Below are positions 1 to 9,762 of a DNA stretch of 64,000 nt, piece after piece (positions within the stretch are counted from its first letter, which is position 1; every line of letters starts with the position of its first letter). The position numbers were made by a program, and so were the translations under genes. This DNA comes from Solirubrobacter sp963724195. GTDB taxonomy: Bacteria > Actinomycetota > Thermoleophilia > Solirubrobacterales > Solirubrobacteraceae. The stretch covers positions 1 to 64,000 of the forward strand of contig CAVRTQ010000021.1 of the NCBI GenBank assembly GCA_963724195.1, in the 5' to 3' direction. The notes under the pieces were generated by a model. That model worked only from the letters and a program-made list of their open reading frames with translations, made no database searches and was not told the origin of the DNA.

Positions 1-856
1 CGAGGCTCTCAGCGTCTCGGCAAGTGCGCCACGCGCTCGAGATCGCCTCCCGGCACCAGAAACAGGAACTCCTCGCCGCCGATCCGATAGCAGAGCTCGA
101 AGGCGCGGAGCTGCTTGCGCAGCGTGTACGCGACATCAATGAGCACCGCGTCCCCGGCCGCGTGCCCGTGCGCGTCGTTGATGCGCTTGAAGTGATCGAT
201 GTCGCCGACGATCATCCCAACTGGCTGCCCGGTCAGATCCGCCTGCTGCTCGAGCTCGCTCGCGCGCTGGGCGAGCGCTTGGCGGTTGAGCATGCCGGTC
301 AGTGCGTCGATGACCGCCGCCGCGCGGTACTTCACGTCCGAGCGCATCAAGACGGCCTGGAAGATCGCCACACACGTCATCAGGGCCAGCGGAGCGAACA
401 GCAATGGCGGATTCTCAAACACGGCGTCGGCGTTGCCGGTGAACGAGACGCCGAGGAGGATCACGAGCGAGAAACCGAGCCCGGCCGCGATCCCGCGCTC
501 TGAGAACCGAGCCCCGAGCGTGAGCAGCGGAATCGCGAGCCACGCCAGCATCGGCGCCGCCGCCCCGCCGGTGAGGACCACGCTGATGGCGATCATGAGC
601 TGCGATCCGATCCATGCGGCGAACAGGGCGTACTCCGGCCGCTCAAGGTTGGCGATGCGGGCATCAGCGAGGCTGAACATCAGCGCGGCGACGGCCAAAG
701 GCACCAGCGTCCACCACCCAGCCACGGCCCGGACGCGAGGAGGGCCAAGGCGAGCGCGCCAAAGCACATCCGCCGCGCGGGTCGGAGCTGACGATCCATC
801 TCGAGCATCCGCTCGCGATCGACGCCATCGTGAAAGAGCCAGGAGCCACGGTCCAT
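1..856 (-). CDS. Membrane-bound GGDEF protein (putative diguanylate cyclase), runs off the left edge, two frame breaks
   Basis: Likely synthesises cyclic di-GMP from GTP at the membrane. The N-terminal part (start MDRGSW at 856) is a charged helix followed by about six hydrophobic segments. The GGDEF domain follows, with the D-x-D-H-F-K metal/substrate segment (GDIDHFKRIND) and a GGEEF active-site loop, which is an accepted variant. The reading frame breaks near 715-725, between PWLG and WWTLVPL, and again near 25, where VAHL continues as LAETLRAS in another frame up to the window edge. Without these breaks it is a normal six-helix GGDEF protein whose last part lies outside the window. Divergent from the ThuA-PQQ gene at 1073. 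Substrate specificity is inferred from family. Confidence 0.8.
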
Positions 857-1060
857 CACCTTGGTACTCGACCGCTTACGCGCCACCTTGAACGCGAGAC
901 GCTCGTGAGTCCCACGTAAGAGACATGCGAGTCCGATTCAGGACGCACCCAATGCACGCGAGTGCGAAAAACCCCATGATCTTTGCCGCACGAGATTCTC
1001 GTGCATAAGGATCGCGTGCTGTGGGTAGTGCCGCGTCGCCCATTTGGGCGAGGTCTGAGG

Positions 1061-1075
1061 AGGAGGTTGTCCGTG
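1061..1075 (+). promoter_or_regulatory. Ribosome binding site that fixes a GTG start
   Basis: AGGAGG at 1061-1066 lies six bases before GTG at 1073. Translation from this GTG begins directly with a signal peptide (VLTVSRVLCCASLGAVLLA). The upstream ATG at 983 would add 30 charged residues in front of it, so 1073 is preferred. Confidence 0.7.
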
Positions 1076-4000
1076 CTTACTGTGAGTCGCGTACTCTGCT
1101 GCGCGAGTCTAGGTGCTGTGTTGTTGGCGCCATCGGTCGCAAGTGCTGCGCCGGTAGATGTGGTGGCGACGACAGCCGCCGCGTCTAAGACGCGGATCAA
1201 GCTCAAGTCGATCAACTCGCCACCCAGGGTGGCGGCTCCCGGTTCGAGTTTCACGCTCAAGGGTCGCGTCACCAACACGCGACGCAACACCCAACGCGCG
1301 ACGGTGCGGATCACGCTGCGGCGCACCAAGGGCGCGTTCCCGAAGCGGGTCGGCCTGAAGACACTGGCCCGGATCCGCGCAGGTCGCACCCTCAACTTCA
1401 GCGTGAAGGTCTCGCTCCCGCGCAACCTCGCCGAAGGCACCTACTACGTGCGCGCCTGCGCCGACTATGGGCGCCGGACGCCGCTCGAGAACCCGACGGC
1501 GGCTTGCCGCTTCGCGACGCGACGCATCAAGGTGCGCAAGCCCGCGACTGCGCCGGCGGCTCCCAAGCCGGTCACTCCGGCTCCGGCGGCGCAGGCGTCT
1601 CCGCCGGCGCAGCCTAAGAAGGTCAACCTGCTCGTCTTCACCACGCGCAATGACGCCCTGACCCGCGCCGGCATCGCCGCGATCAAGGCCGTCGCCGAAC
1701 CCGACTTCATCGTCCATGCGCCGGCGAACGCGCGACCGGAGTTCACCGACTCCAAGCTCGACGACTACCGCGCGGTGGTCTTCCTTCAGACGGGCGCCGA
1801 CAGCGGCCTCTCTGCCGACCAGCAGGCCGCCTTCGAGAAGTACTACCGAGCCGGCGGTGGCTTCCTCGGGATCGGCTCCGCGATCGAGACCGACCCGAGC
1901 TGGCAGTTCCTCACCAGCGTGCTCGGCACTCGGCCCGCGGTCACGACCGGCCTGGCCAACCCGACCAACCCCCAGTCGGGGACGATCGTCGTCTCTGACC
2001 GCGTGCACCAGGCCTCGAGGAGCCTTCCGGAGTACTGGAACCGCGAGGATCGCTTCTACAACTTCGCCGCCAACGTGCGCGGTCTCTCGCACGTCCTCGC
2101 CACCGTCGTCACGGATCCGTTCGGCCCGCAGCCGAAGGGCAACGTGCTGGACGGCATCGCGGGCAGCAGCATGGGCGCCGACCATCCCGTGCTGTGGTGC
2201 AAGGACTCCCTGGGCGGGCGCTCGTTCTACAGCGCGCTCGGCAACACGGCCTCGAGCTTCGACGAGGCCAACTTCCGCGACATGCTCAACGGCGCGGTCA
2301 ACTGGAGCGTCGGCGTGGCGGACCCCATCACCAGCGACTGCGGCGCGAGCGTGCTGGCGAACTACCTGCAGACCACGATCGCGCACAACACCGCCGATGC
2401 GGCGACGTCGCCGCTGGAGGAGCCGATCGGCTTCGATCAGCTCCCCGACGGCCGGATCATCCAGACCTCTCGCCGTGGCTCGGTGCGCCTCCACAACCAG
2501 CGACCGGGACGGTCCAGGTCATCGCCAACTTCGCCGACCCGGCCGTGCCGCTCACCCAGCGCATCTACACGAACTCCGAGGACGGGATGTACGGCCCGGC
2601 CATCGACAACAACTTCGCCCAGAACAAGTGGGTGTACCTGTTCTACTCCCCGCAGACGGTCACCGACGTGAAGCTCTCGGACGGCTCGGTGGTCACGCAG
2701 ACGACGCCGAACACCACCCCGCCGAACTTCGCGTCGTCGCAGACGGCGTGGGATCCCTACGTCGGCTACTTCCAGCTCTCGCGCTTCAAGTTCGTCGAGG
2801 ACGCCAGCGGCCCGCGGCTGGACATGAACAGCGAGCAGCAGATCATGAAGGTCCCGATGAACCGGCAGGAGTGCTGTCACGTCGGTGGTGACATCGACTT
2901 CGACAAGCACAACAACCTGTGGCTGGTCACCGGCGACGACACGCCGGCCGGCGGCATCCGCGCCAACGGCTACGGTCCGTTCGAGGACGAGCTGACCGAC
3001 GAGCAGCAGACCGTGCGCGTCACGAACGCGACCGGCGGCACCTTCACCCTGAGCTGGAACGGCCAGACGACCGCTCCGATCGCCTACAACGCGACGAGGG
3101 AAGACGTCGACGCGGCGCTCGAGGCGCTCTCGAACATCGGCGCCGGCGACATCCAGACCAGCGGCGGCCCGGTGCACACGGCCATCGTCAACGTGTTCTT
3201 CCGGCGTGCGCTGAAGGGGGCGAACCAGCCCCTCATCACCGCCGCCGGCGCCGGCCTGACCGGCACCTCGCCGACGGTGACTGCGGCGATGGCCACGCCG
3301 AACAACGGCGCCCTCGGCGCGACTCCCGCTGAGGGCGGCATGATCCAGCGGCCGACCGGCGACGACCGCCGCGGGACGCTGAACACCAACGACCTCCGCG
3401 GCAAGCTGCTGCGGATCAAGGTCAAGGACTCCGACATCGCCGCGGCGGACGCCAACAAGGCGGACTTCGGCAGCGGCGGCGCGTACACGATCCCGTCCGG
3501 GAACCTGTACCCGCTCGTGGCCGGCGCACCACAGGCCAGGACCAGGCCGGAGGTCCACTCGATGGGCTTCCGCAACCCGTTCCGCGTCCAGGTGGACGAG
3601 AACGACGTCGCCTATGTGACCGACTACTCGCCGGACGCAAACACCCCGCAACGCAGCCGCGGGCCGTCAGGCGTCGGCCGGGTCGAGATCGTCCGGCATC
3701 CGGCCAACTACGGCTACCCGGTCTGCTACAAGCGAGACCTCGGCTATTACCGCTGGAACTTCCAGGAGTTCTTGACGGCGGCGGACGGCACCCAGACCAC
3801 GACGGTGGGCAGTCCGCTGGACAACCCGCCGCAGCCCCACGACTGCAGCGGCCCGAACGTCATCAATGACTCGCGCTGGGTGGCCAATGGCGGTCCGGGC
3901 AACGAGCCGGGCCTGCGGCTGACTCCGCCGATGACCGATCCGGACGTCTGGTACTCCTACCGCGACAACAACCCGACGGCCCCGCTGGGGACGCCGTGCT

Positions 4001-5480
4001 TCGCCTACTACGCGACGACCCCCGGGCCGACCGCCCCGGGCTCGACCACCGAGTGCCCGCGGCTGTTCCCGGAGGCGTTCACGGGCGGCGTGGGTCCGCA
4101 CGGCGCCACCAAGTACACGTACGACCCGGATAACCCGAGCAAGACGAAGTTCCCGCCGTATTGGGACGACAAAGTCATCTTCGGCGAGTTCGCTCAGCAC
4201 TCGATGCGCGTGATGACGCTCGACTCCCAGAACCGGATCCAGAAGATGAGTCCGTTCCTGAACTGCACGAACGCGGCGGTGCGCACACCGGCAGCGCCCT
4301 TCGAGTGCGTGGCCCCGATGGACATGCAGTTCGGCGCGGACGGCAACTTCTATCTGCTGAACTACGGCACCGGGTTCTTCCAGATCAGCCCGGCCGCCAG
4401 CCTGTTCAGGTTCTCCTACGTGAAGGGCCAGCGGCCTCCGGTGGCGGTCGCCTCGGCGAACAGGACCGACGGCACGGTGCCGCTGACGGTCAACTTCTCC
4501 AGCGCCGGCTCCAACACTCCCGAGCCGAGTGAGTCGATCACCTACCACTGGGACTTCGGCGACGGCAGTCGCTCCGTCGCTCGATCCCGAACCCGAGCCA
4601 CGTCTACAGACCCCGGCCACGAATCGGCTGCACGTACACGGCGACGTTGACCGTCACGGACACGTCGGGCGACAAGGCCACGGCGAGCTTCCAGATCATC
4701 GCCGGCAACACGGCCCCGACGGTCACGGTGACGACGCCGCCCGAGGGCGGGACGTTCGCCTTCGGCGACGACATCCCGTTCAATGTGACCGTCACCGACC
4801 CCGAGGACGGGACGATCAACTGCTCGCGGGTCACCGTGACCTTCGTGCTCGGGCACGACACGCACGGCCATGCCGAGCAGAGCGTCCAGGGCTGCTCCGG
4901 CGTCCTGGCGACCGAGGCCGGAGACGTCGCGCACGGCGGCAACGTCTTCGGTGTCATCAGCGCGTCCTACACCGACACCGGTGGCGTCGGCGGCACCCCG
5001 CCGATCGCGACGACGGGGCAGAAGAACATCCGCCAGAAGCGTCAAGAGGTCGAAGTCGCGGTCAACCAGTCGGGCACCAACACGGCGGCCACGACCGACG
5101 CCGGCGGCGGCGCGCACCGCGGCAGCCTCGCGGCGGGCGACTGGATCCAGCTCAACGGGCCGTTCAACCTGGTGAACATCAACTCGATCACGTTCCGCGT
5201 GGCGGACGCCGCGGCGGGCCGCACCGCGGGCACGCCGCTCGCGTCGATCGAGCTGCGCCAGGACTCGATCACGGGTCCGATCCTCACCACCGCGAACCTC
5301 ACCTCCACCGGCGGTACGGCGGTTTGGTCCAGTCAGACGTTCCCGTTCACGCAGTCGGGAGCGCAGTTGGGGACACACCCGCTGTTCCTGGTGTTCCGGG
5401 AGGTGCCGACCGGCGCGACCGGCGGCAACCTGTTCAACCTCAACTGGGCCGAGTTCAACGGCCAGGGGGTGGGCAGCTAG
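1073..5480 (+). CDS. Giant secreted protein: CARDB-like + ThuA + PQQ-dependent sugar dehydrogenase + PKD (copy 1)
   Basis: A secreted multidomain protein of about 1,470 residues. Order: signal peptide (1-28), CARDB-like beta domain (about 40-160), Ala/Pro linker, ThuA-like domain (about 185-430, with SMGADHPVLWCKD near its end), a six-bladed PQQ sugar-dehydrogenase domain (PIGFDQLPDGRIIQT, RQECCHVGGDIDFD, NTNDLRGKLLRIKV, MGFRNPFR), a PKD domain (HWDFGDGS) and a C-terminal beta domain. A roughly 110-residue beta module (starting VRVTNATGGTFTLSWNG) sits inside a PQQ-domain loop. ThuA-PQQ proteins probably oxidise or process extracellular carbohydrate; the substrate is unknown. The frame breaks near 2500 (between VRLHN and TVQVIANF) and around 4560-4600 inside the PKD domain. 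Paralogues: 5589-8554 and 57190-62069. Confidence 0.85.
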
Positions 5481-5500
5481 CTCCGGCGCCTGATCCACCA

Positions 5501-5534
5501 GGCGAGGGGCGCCGCGCTCGCGGCGCCCCTCGCC
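5501..5534 (+). terminator. Strong hairpin after ThuA-PQQ copy 1
   Basis: A perfect inverted repeat with 16-nt arms (5501-5516 and 5519-5534), 20 bases after the stop codon. There is no U-tract, as is usual in GC-rich actinobacteria. A related hairpin follows copy 2 at 8585-8614, so the duplication included the terminator. Confidence 0.75.
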
Positions 5535-5588
5535 CGCTTGCACTGAGGTGTGACGAGGCATCGCGCGACGCGCGGCGCCCTGAGCTCA

Positions 5589-8554
5589 ATGCGCAAGATC
5601 GTCACCCTGATCGTTCTCGGGCTCCTCTTCGCCTCCGCCGCGTGCGGGGCCGCGGGGGAGCCCGAGCGCGTGAGGGAGGCGCGCGAGGACTACCGCGTCC
5701 TGGTGTTCACCAAGACGACCGGCTTCCGGCACGACGGCGGCGGCTTCGTGGGCGTCCACGTGGCCTCGGACACTCGCGGTAATTGGCCGTGGTACGAACG
5801 ACTCGCGGGGGCCCGCTTCGCTCGCCATGCCCCGGGCACCGCGCGCGCCCTCGTCCGCATCGAGGACTCCAAGACGGCGGCCACCCGCGGACTTCCGCCG
5901 GCCTGGCGGCGGACGGACGAGTGGTACGACTTCCGCTCGAATCCGCGCGGCCGGGTCCACGTCCTGGCCACGGTGGACGAGTCGAGCTACACGGGCGCCA
6001 CGATGGGCGCCGACCATTCGATCGCCTGATGCAAGGACTACCAGGGTGGCCGCTCCTTCTACACCGGCGTCGGCAATACGCCGAGGCCCGCTCGGACGGC
6101 GAACTCATCGAGCACCTGAGTGGCGCCTGACCTGGACGGCGGGACGCGCGAACGCCGAGTACAGCGAACTGCGGCGCGACCGTGCTGGCGAACTACCAGC
6201 AGACGAAGGTCAGCTCGCCGCCCAACATCAACGAGCCGATCGGCTTTGACCAGCTCCCCGACGGTCGCATCATCCAGACCGTGCGCGACGGCCGCGTGCG
6301 CTTGCACGATCCCGCGACGGGCGTCTCGACCGTGATCCTCGACCTGCGCGCCAATACGTACACCAACAGCGAAGACGGCATGTACGGTCCCGCGGTCGAT
6401 ACGGAACCATCGCCAACCCGGCCGGCGGACCGGCGACCCCAGGACGACGCCGACGGATGGCGGCATGTACCAGCGCCCGAGCGGCGACGACCGCCGCGCG
6501 ACGCTGAACACAAACGACCTGCGCGGCAAGATGCTGCGGGTCAAGGTCAAGGACAACATCGCCGCGGGCGGCCAGAACACGGCCGACTTCGGCTCGGGCG
6601 GCGGCGCGTACACGATCCCCGCAGGGAACCTGTACCCGCTCGTGGCCGGTGCCCCGCAGGCCCGGACGCGGCCGGAGGTCTACGCGATGGGCTTCCGCAA
6701 CCCGTTCCGGCTCTCGGTCGACGAGAACGATGTCGCGTACACGACCGACTACTCGCCGGACGCCAACACCCCCGCCCGCAGCCGCGGGCCGGCCGGCGTG
6801 GGCCGTGTCGAGATCGTCCGGCATCCGGCCAACTACGGCTATCCCCTCTGCTACTCGAGCAAGCTCGGCTACTACCGCTGGAACTTCCAGGAGTTCGCGG
6901 CGGGCACGACCACCGTGGGCACACCGCTGGACACCTCGGCGCAGCCCGTCGACTGCGCCGGCGCGAGCCTCGTCAACGACTCGCGCTGAGTCGCCAACGG
7001 CGGCCCGGGCTTCGAGCCCGGCCTGCGGAACACGCCGCGGGTCACGGACCCGGAGATCTGGTACTCCTACCGCGACAACACCCCGGCGCCCCCGCTGGGC
7101 ACGCCGTGCTTCGGCTACTACGCGACGACCCCGGGGTCGATCGCGCCGGGCTCGACGACCGAGTGCCCACGACTCCTCCCGGAGCTGTTCACGGGCGGCG
7201 TCGGTCCGCAGGGCATCTCGAAGTACCACTACGAGCCGGGTAACCCCAGCACGACGAAGTTCCCGCCGTACTTCGACGAGTCGGTGATCTTCGGTGAGTT
7301 CTCGCAGGACACGATGCGCGAGGTCAAGCTCGACTCGCAGAACCGGGTCTTCAAGATCAACAGCTTCCTGCCCTGCGGGCAGGCAAACGTCGCGACGACG
7401 TTCGCGTTCGAGTGCGACAACCCCATGGACATGCAGTGGGGCGCCGACGGCTCGCTCTACCTGCTGACCTACGGCGACGGCTTCTTCACCCCGAATGCGG
7501 ACGCCGGCCTGTACAAGTTCAACTACGTCAAGGGCCAGCGCGCCCCGAGGGCGGTGCTCTCGGCCGACAGGACCAACGGGCCGGCGCCGCTCACGGTCAA
7601 GTTCTCCAGCGCCGGCTCGAACACGCCCGAGCCGAGCGAGTCCATCACGTCAGCTGGGACTTCGGGGATGGCACACCGGTGTCGCTCGATCCGAACCCGA
7701 CGCACACCTACACCGCCGCGAAGAAGTACACGGTCGTGTTGACCGTCACGTCCTCGTCGGGCAAGACCGACCGGGCGAGCGCCACGATCACCGCGGGTAA
7801 CACGGCGCCGACGTTGACCGTGCAAACGCCGCCCGCCGGGGGCACGTTCGCCTTCGGCGACACCATCCCCTACACGGTGACCGGCTCGGACCCGGAGGAC
7901 GGGACGTTCGACTGCAACCGGGTCGTCGTCACGTTCGTGCTGGGCCACGACACGCACGGCCATGCCGAGGAGGAGAGCCGCGGCTGCCAGGGCGTCCTGA
8001 ACACCGACGCCACGGACGTCGCCCATGGCGGTAACGTGTTCGGCGTCGTCAGCGCGACATACACCGACCGCGGCGGCGATCTGGCGATCAGCACCACGGC
8101 GCAGCAGACCATCCGCCAGAAGCGCCAGGAAGTCGAGGTCGCGGTCAACCAGTCCGGGCACCAACACGGCGACGACGTCCGACGCCGGCGGAGGAGCGCA
8201 TCGCGGCAGCCTGGGCAACGGCGACTCGATCCAGCTCAACGGGCCGTTCAACCTCGTGAACATCAACGCGATTGACGTTCCGGGTTGCCGACACGGCTGC
8301 GGGACGCACCGCCGGCACGCCGCTGGCGGCGGTCGAGGTGCGTCAGGACTCGATCACCGGACCGGTCCTCGCGACCGCGAACCTGGTCTCGACCGGGGGC
8401 ACCACCGTCTGGTCGAGCCAGACGGTCCCGATCTCGATGACCGGTCTGCACGAGGTGTTCCTCGTGTTCCGCGTCCGTCCCGGGCGGCGCGACCGGCGGG
8501 AACCTGTTCAACCTGAACTGGACGGAGTTCGTCGGCAAGGGGATCGCCCAGTAG
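5589..8554 (+). pseudogene. Degenerate ThuA-PQQ-PKD paralogue (copy 2)
   Basis: Tandem relative of the gene ending at 5480. It starts with a lipoprotein-like signal (MRKIVTLIVLGLLFASAACG). ThuA then jumps from TGFRHD straight to GGGFVGVHV, losing about 60 residues. Two tryptophan codons conserved in copy 1 are TGA here: 6027-6029 (copy 1 HPVLWCKD, here HSIA-stop-CKD) and 6987-6989 (NDSRW, here NDSR-stop). The frame breaks near 6120-6180. After YGPAVD (about 6400) roughly 240 residues of the PQQ domain are missing, and the frame resumes at YQRPSGDDRR. Further breaks occur near 7650 (PKD), 8160, 8270 and 8480. Nonsense changes plus large internal deletions cannot be explained by consensus indel error alone. 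Intact pieces still match copy 1 closely, so the decay looks recent. Confidence 0.85.
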
Positions 8555-8584
8555 GAACCACACAGATCGTCGACGCATGAAGCC

Positions 8585-8614
8585 CGAGGGGCGTCGCATC
8601 CGCGGCGCCCCTCG
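8585..8614 (+). terminator. Hairpin after ThuA-PQQ copy 2
   Basis: 13-nt arms (8585-8597, 8602-8614) with one G-T wobble and a 4-nt loop, 30 bases after the pseudogene stop. The sequence resembles the hairpin at 5501-5534. Confidence 0.7.
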
Positions 8615-8776
8615 CTCGTCGAAGAGAATTCGAGGGAGTCCGCGGGCGTGAGTGCACTCATCCGGGACGGTCTGACTTACTCGCACATTCCGATCATCGG
8701 TTCAACGAGCATCGGTCGCGCAGATCAGTGGACGGCTGTTCGGTGGAGCCGACGACAGCGGCCTGGTTTCGTCACT

Positions 8777-9055
8777 TCAGCCGTTCTGACGGGCATGCTC
8801 GGAGAGCTCGAGCGTGACGAAGACGTCGATCATCGCGGTCCACACCGCGTCGACGACCTGCGGATCGAGTCCCTGGTCGGCGGCTCGCCGTCGTAGCCGT
8901 TCCATGATCAGACGGCGCCGGTCCGCGCCACGGACTTCATCCGCGTCGCGCTTGAACGCGGCCGCACCCTGGACGAGCTGCTGTCGTTGAGCCAACAGGT
9001 CGACCAGCTGATCATCGATCGCGTCGATCTCTGCTCGCAGCGCGATCAACGACAT
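8777..9055 (-). CDS. Chorismate mutase (AroQ type)
   Basis: A 92-residue all-helical AroQ-class chorismate mutase, converting chorismate to prephenate for Phe/Tyr synthesis. Family features: an N-terminal helix LRAEIDAIDDQLVDLLAQR with the active-site Arg, K and D in AAAFKRDADEVR, then RRRLIMERLRRRA and a C-terminal helix ending FVTLELSE. The start is set at MSLIAL (9055); an in-frame ATG at 9073 would add MPRFGL. It stands alone, without other aromatic biosynthesis genes, and no signal peptide is visible, so it is cytoplasmic. Confidence 0.85.
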   Translation of the reverse strand: MSLIALRAEIDAIDDQLVDLLAQRQQLVQGAAAFKRDADEVRGADRRRLIMERLRRRAADQGLDPQVVDAVWTAMIDVFVTLELSEHARQNG

Positions 9056-9141
9056 GAGACCGAACCGTGGCAAGAGGGAGCGAGCGTCATGCCGCCATCT
9101 AATCGCATGCGACTCGAAGTCACGCCGACCCGGGCCACGCC

Positions 9142-9294
9142 GTGGCCGTTGACGATGGAGCGGTCAGCACTCCGTTGCTGATTGTGCTCGCTCTCGGGAT
9201 CGCCGGAGTCCTGGTCTGGCGCATGGCACGGCGCCGCCGAAGTCGGAACCTCGCCGAGGAGAGCCGCGTGATTCCCGAGGAATCGCCCGACTGA
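9142..9294 (+). CDS. Possible small single-pass membrane protein
   Basis: A 50-residue reading frame from GTG: short acidic N-terminus, one hydrophobic helix (PLLIVLALGIAGVLVW), a basic cluster (RMARRRRSRN) and an acidic tail (EESRVIPEESPD). That is the layout of a small N-out/C-in membrane protein. I do not recognise the family and see no clear ribosome binding site; the open frame could be chance in GC-rich DNA. Confidence 0.35.
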   Translation: MAVDDGAVSTPLLIVLALGIAGVLVWRMARRRRSRNLAEESRVIPEESPD

Positions 9295-9440
9295 CAACAG
9301 CGTCCAGCACGCCCGAATTCGCCGTGTACAGTCGCTGCCACGCACGGCGGCGACCGAACCAGGTCAACATCGGGCGGTTCGACCAGACGTAGCGCCGAGT
9401 TCCCCGGAGCCTTTGCATCCCCTGCAGCGCCTTCGAGGCG

Positions 9441-9446
9441 TACATT
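9441..9446 (+). promoter_or_regulatory. Candidate leaderless -10 box (TACATT) of the 9453 gene
   Basis: A TANNNT hexamer ends six bases before the ATG at 9453, and no Shine-Dalgarno sequence is visible. This is the spacing seen in actinobacterial leaderless genes. Confidence 0.45.
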
Positions 9447-9452
9447 GCTGTG

Positions 9453-9674
9453 ATGGCCAAGCAGCGCTGGAGCGAGATGGACCCGCGACTGCGCCGGGCG
9501 ATCATGCTCGCCGGTGCCGTAGAGGCCGCGCTGAAGAGTGCGGCCTTGATCGACCTTGCGCGGCGTCCGGCTCGTCACGTTCGGGGTTCGAAGGCGGCGT
9601 GGGCAGCCGCCATCACGGTGGTCAACGCCGCGGGTGCCGTTCCAGTCCTCTATTTCCTGCGAGGCCGGCGCTGA
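9453..9674 (+). CDS. Small PLDc_N-like membrane protein
   Basis: A 73-residue protein with two hydrophobic stretches. Its C-terminal half (RGSKAAWAAAITVVN, then a turn and VLYFLRGRR) matches the PLDc_N pattern SK-x-x-W...VN-x-x-G...Y-F-x-x-GR, a small two-helix membrane module found alone or in front of cardiolipin synthases. The N-terminal half (MAKQRWSEMDPRLRRAI) is basic and cytosolic. Its role is unknown. Convergent with the GH32 gene, sharing the hairpin at 9726-9752. Confidence 0.75.
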   Translation: MAKQRWSEMDPRLRRAIMLAGAVEAALKSAALIDLARRPARHVRGSKAAWAAAITVVNAAGAVPVLYFLRGRR

Positions 9675-9725
9675 GCCAGTCCCACCGTGGGTCATTGCGC
9701 GACGTGCCGCAGGCCACTTCGACGG

Positions 9726-9752
9726 GTCGGGGAGGCCCGTGGCCTCCCCGAC
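9726..9752. terminator. Bidirectional hairpin between 9453 gene and GH32 gene
   Basis: Perfect 12-bp stem (9726-9737 with 9741-9752) and a 3-nt loop, 10 bases past the GH32 stop on the minus strand and 51 bases past the plus-strand gene. It probably stops both transcripts. Confidence 0.7.
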
Positions 9753-9762
9753 GAACGTGGAT

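Noticed and set aside
1109..2494. Long minus-strand open frame (461 codons) opposite ThuA-PQQ copy 1
   Set aside because: Arg/Ala/Gly-rich shadow of the plus-strand gene, with no domain; typical of GC-rich DNA. The same applies to the long antisense frames at 3667-4620, 4542-5561, 14070-15263, 23762-25618, 39314-41254 and 58219-59907.
6027..6989. TGA recoding (readthrough, Trp or selenocysteine) in ThuA-PQQ copy 2
   Set aside because: TGA ends many normal genes here (for example 15302, 34139, 45900), no SECIS-like context was noticed, and the same gene has large deletions. Decay is simpler.
8648..8896. Small plus-strand open frame before chorismate mutase
   Set aside because: Mostly overlaps the 3' end of the chorismate mutase gene on the other strand, with no ribosome binding site or recognisable sequence.
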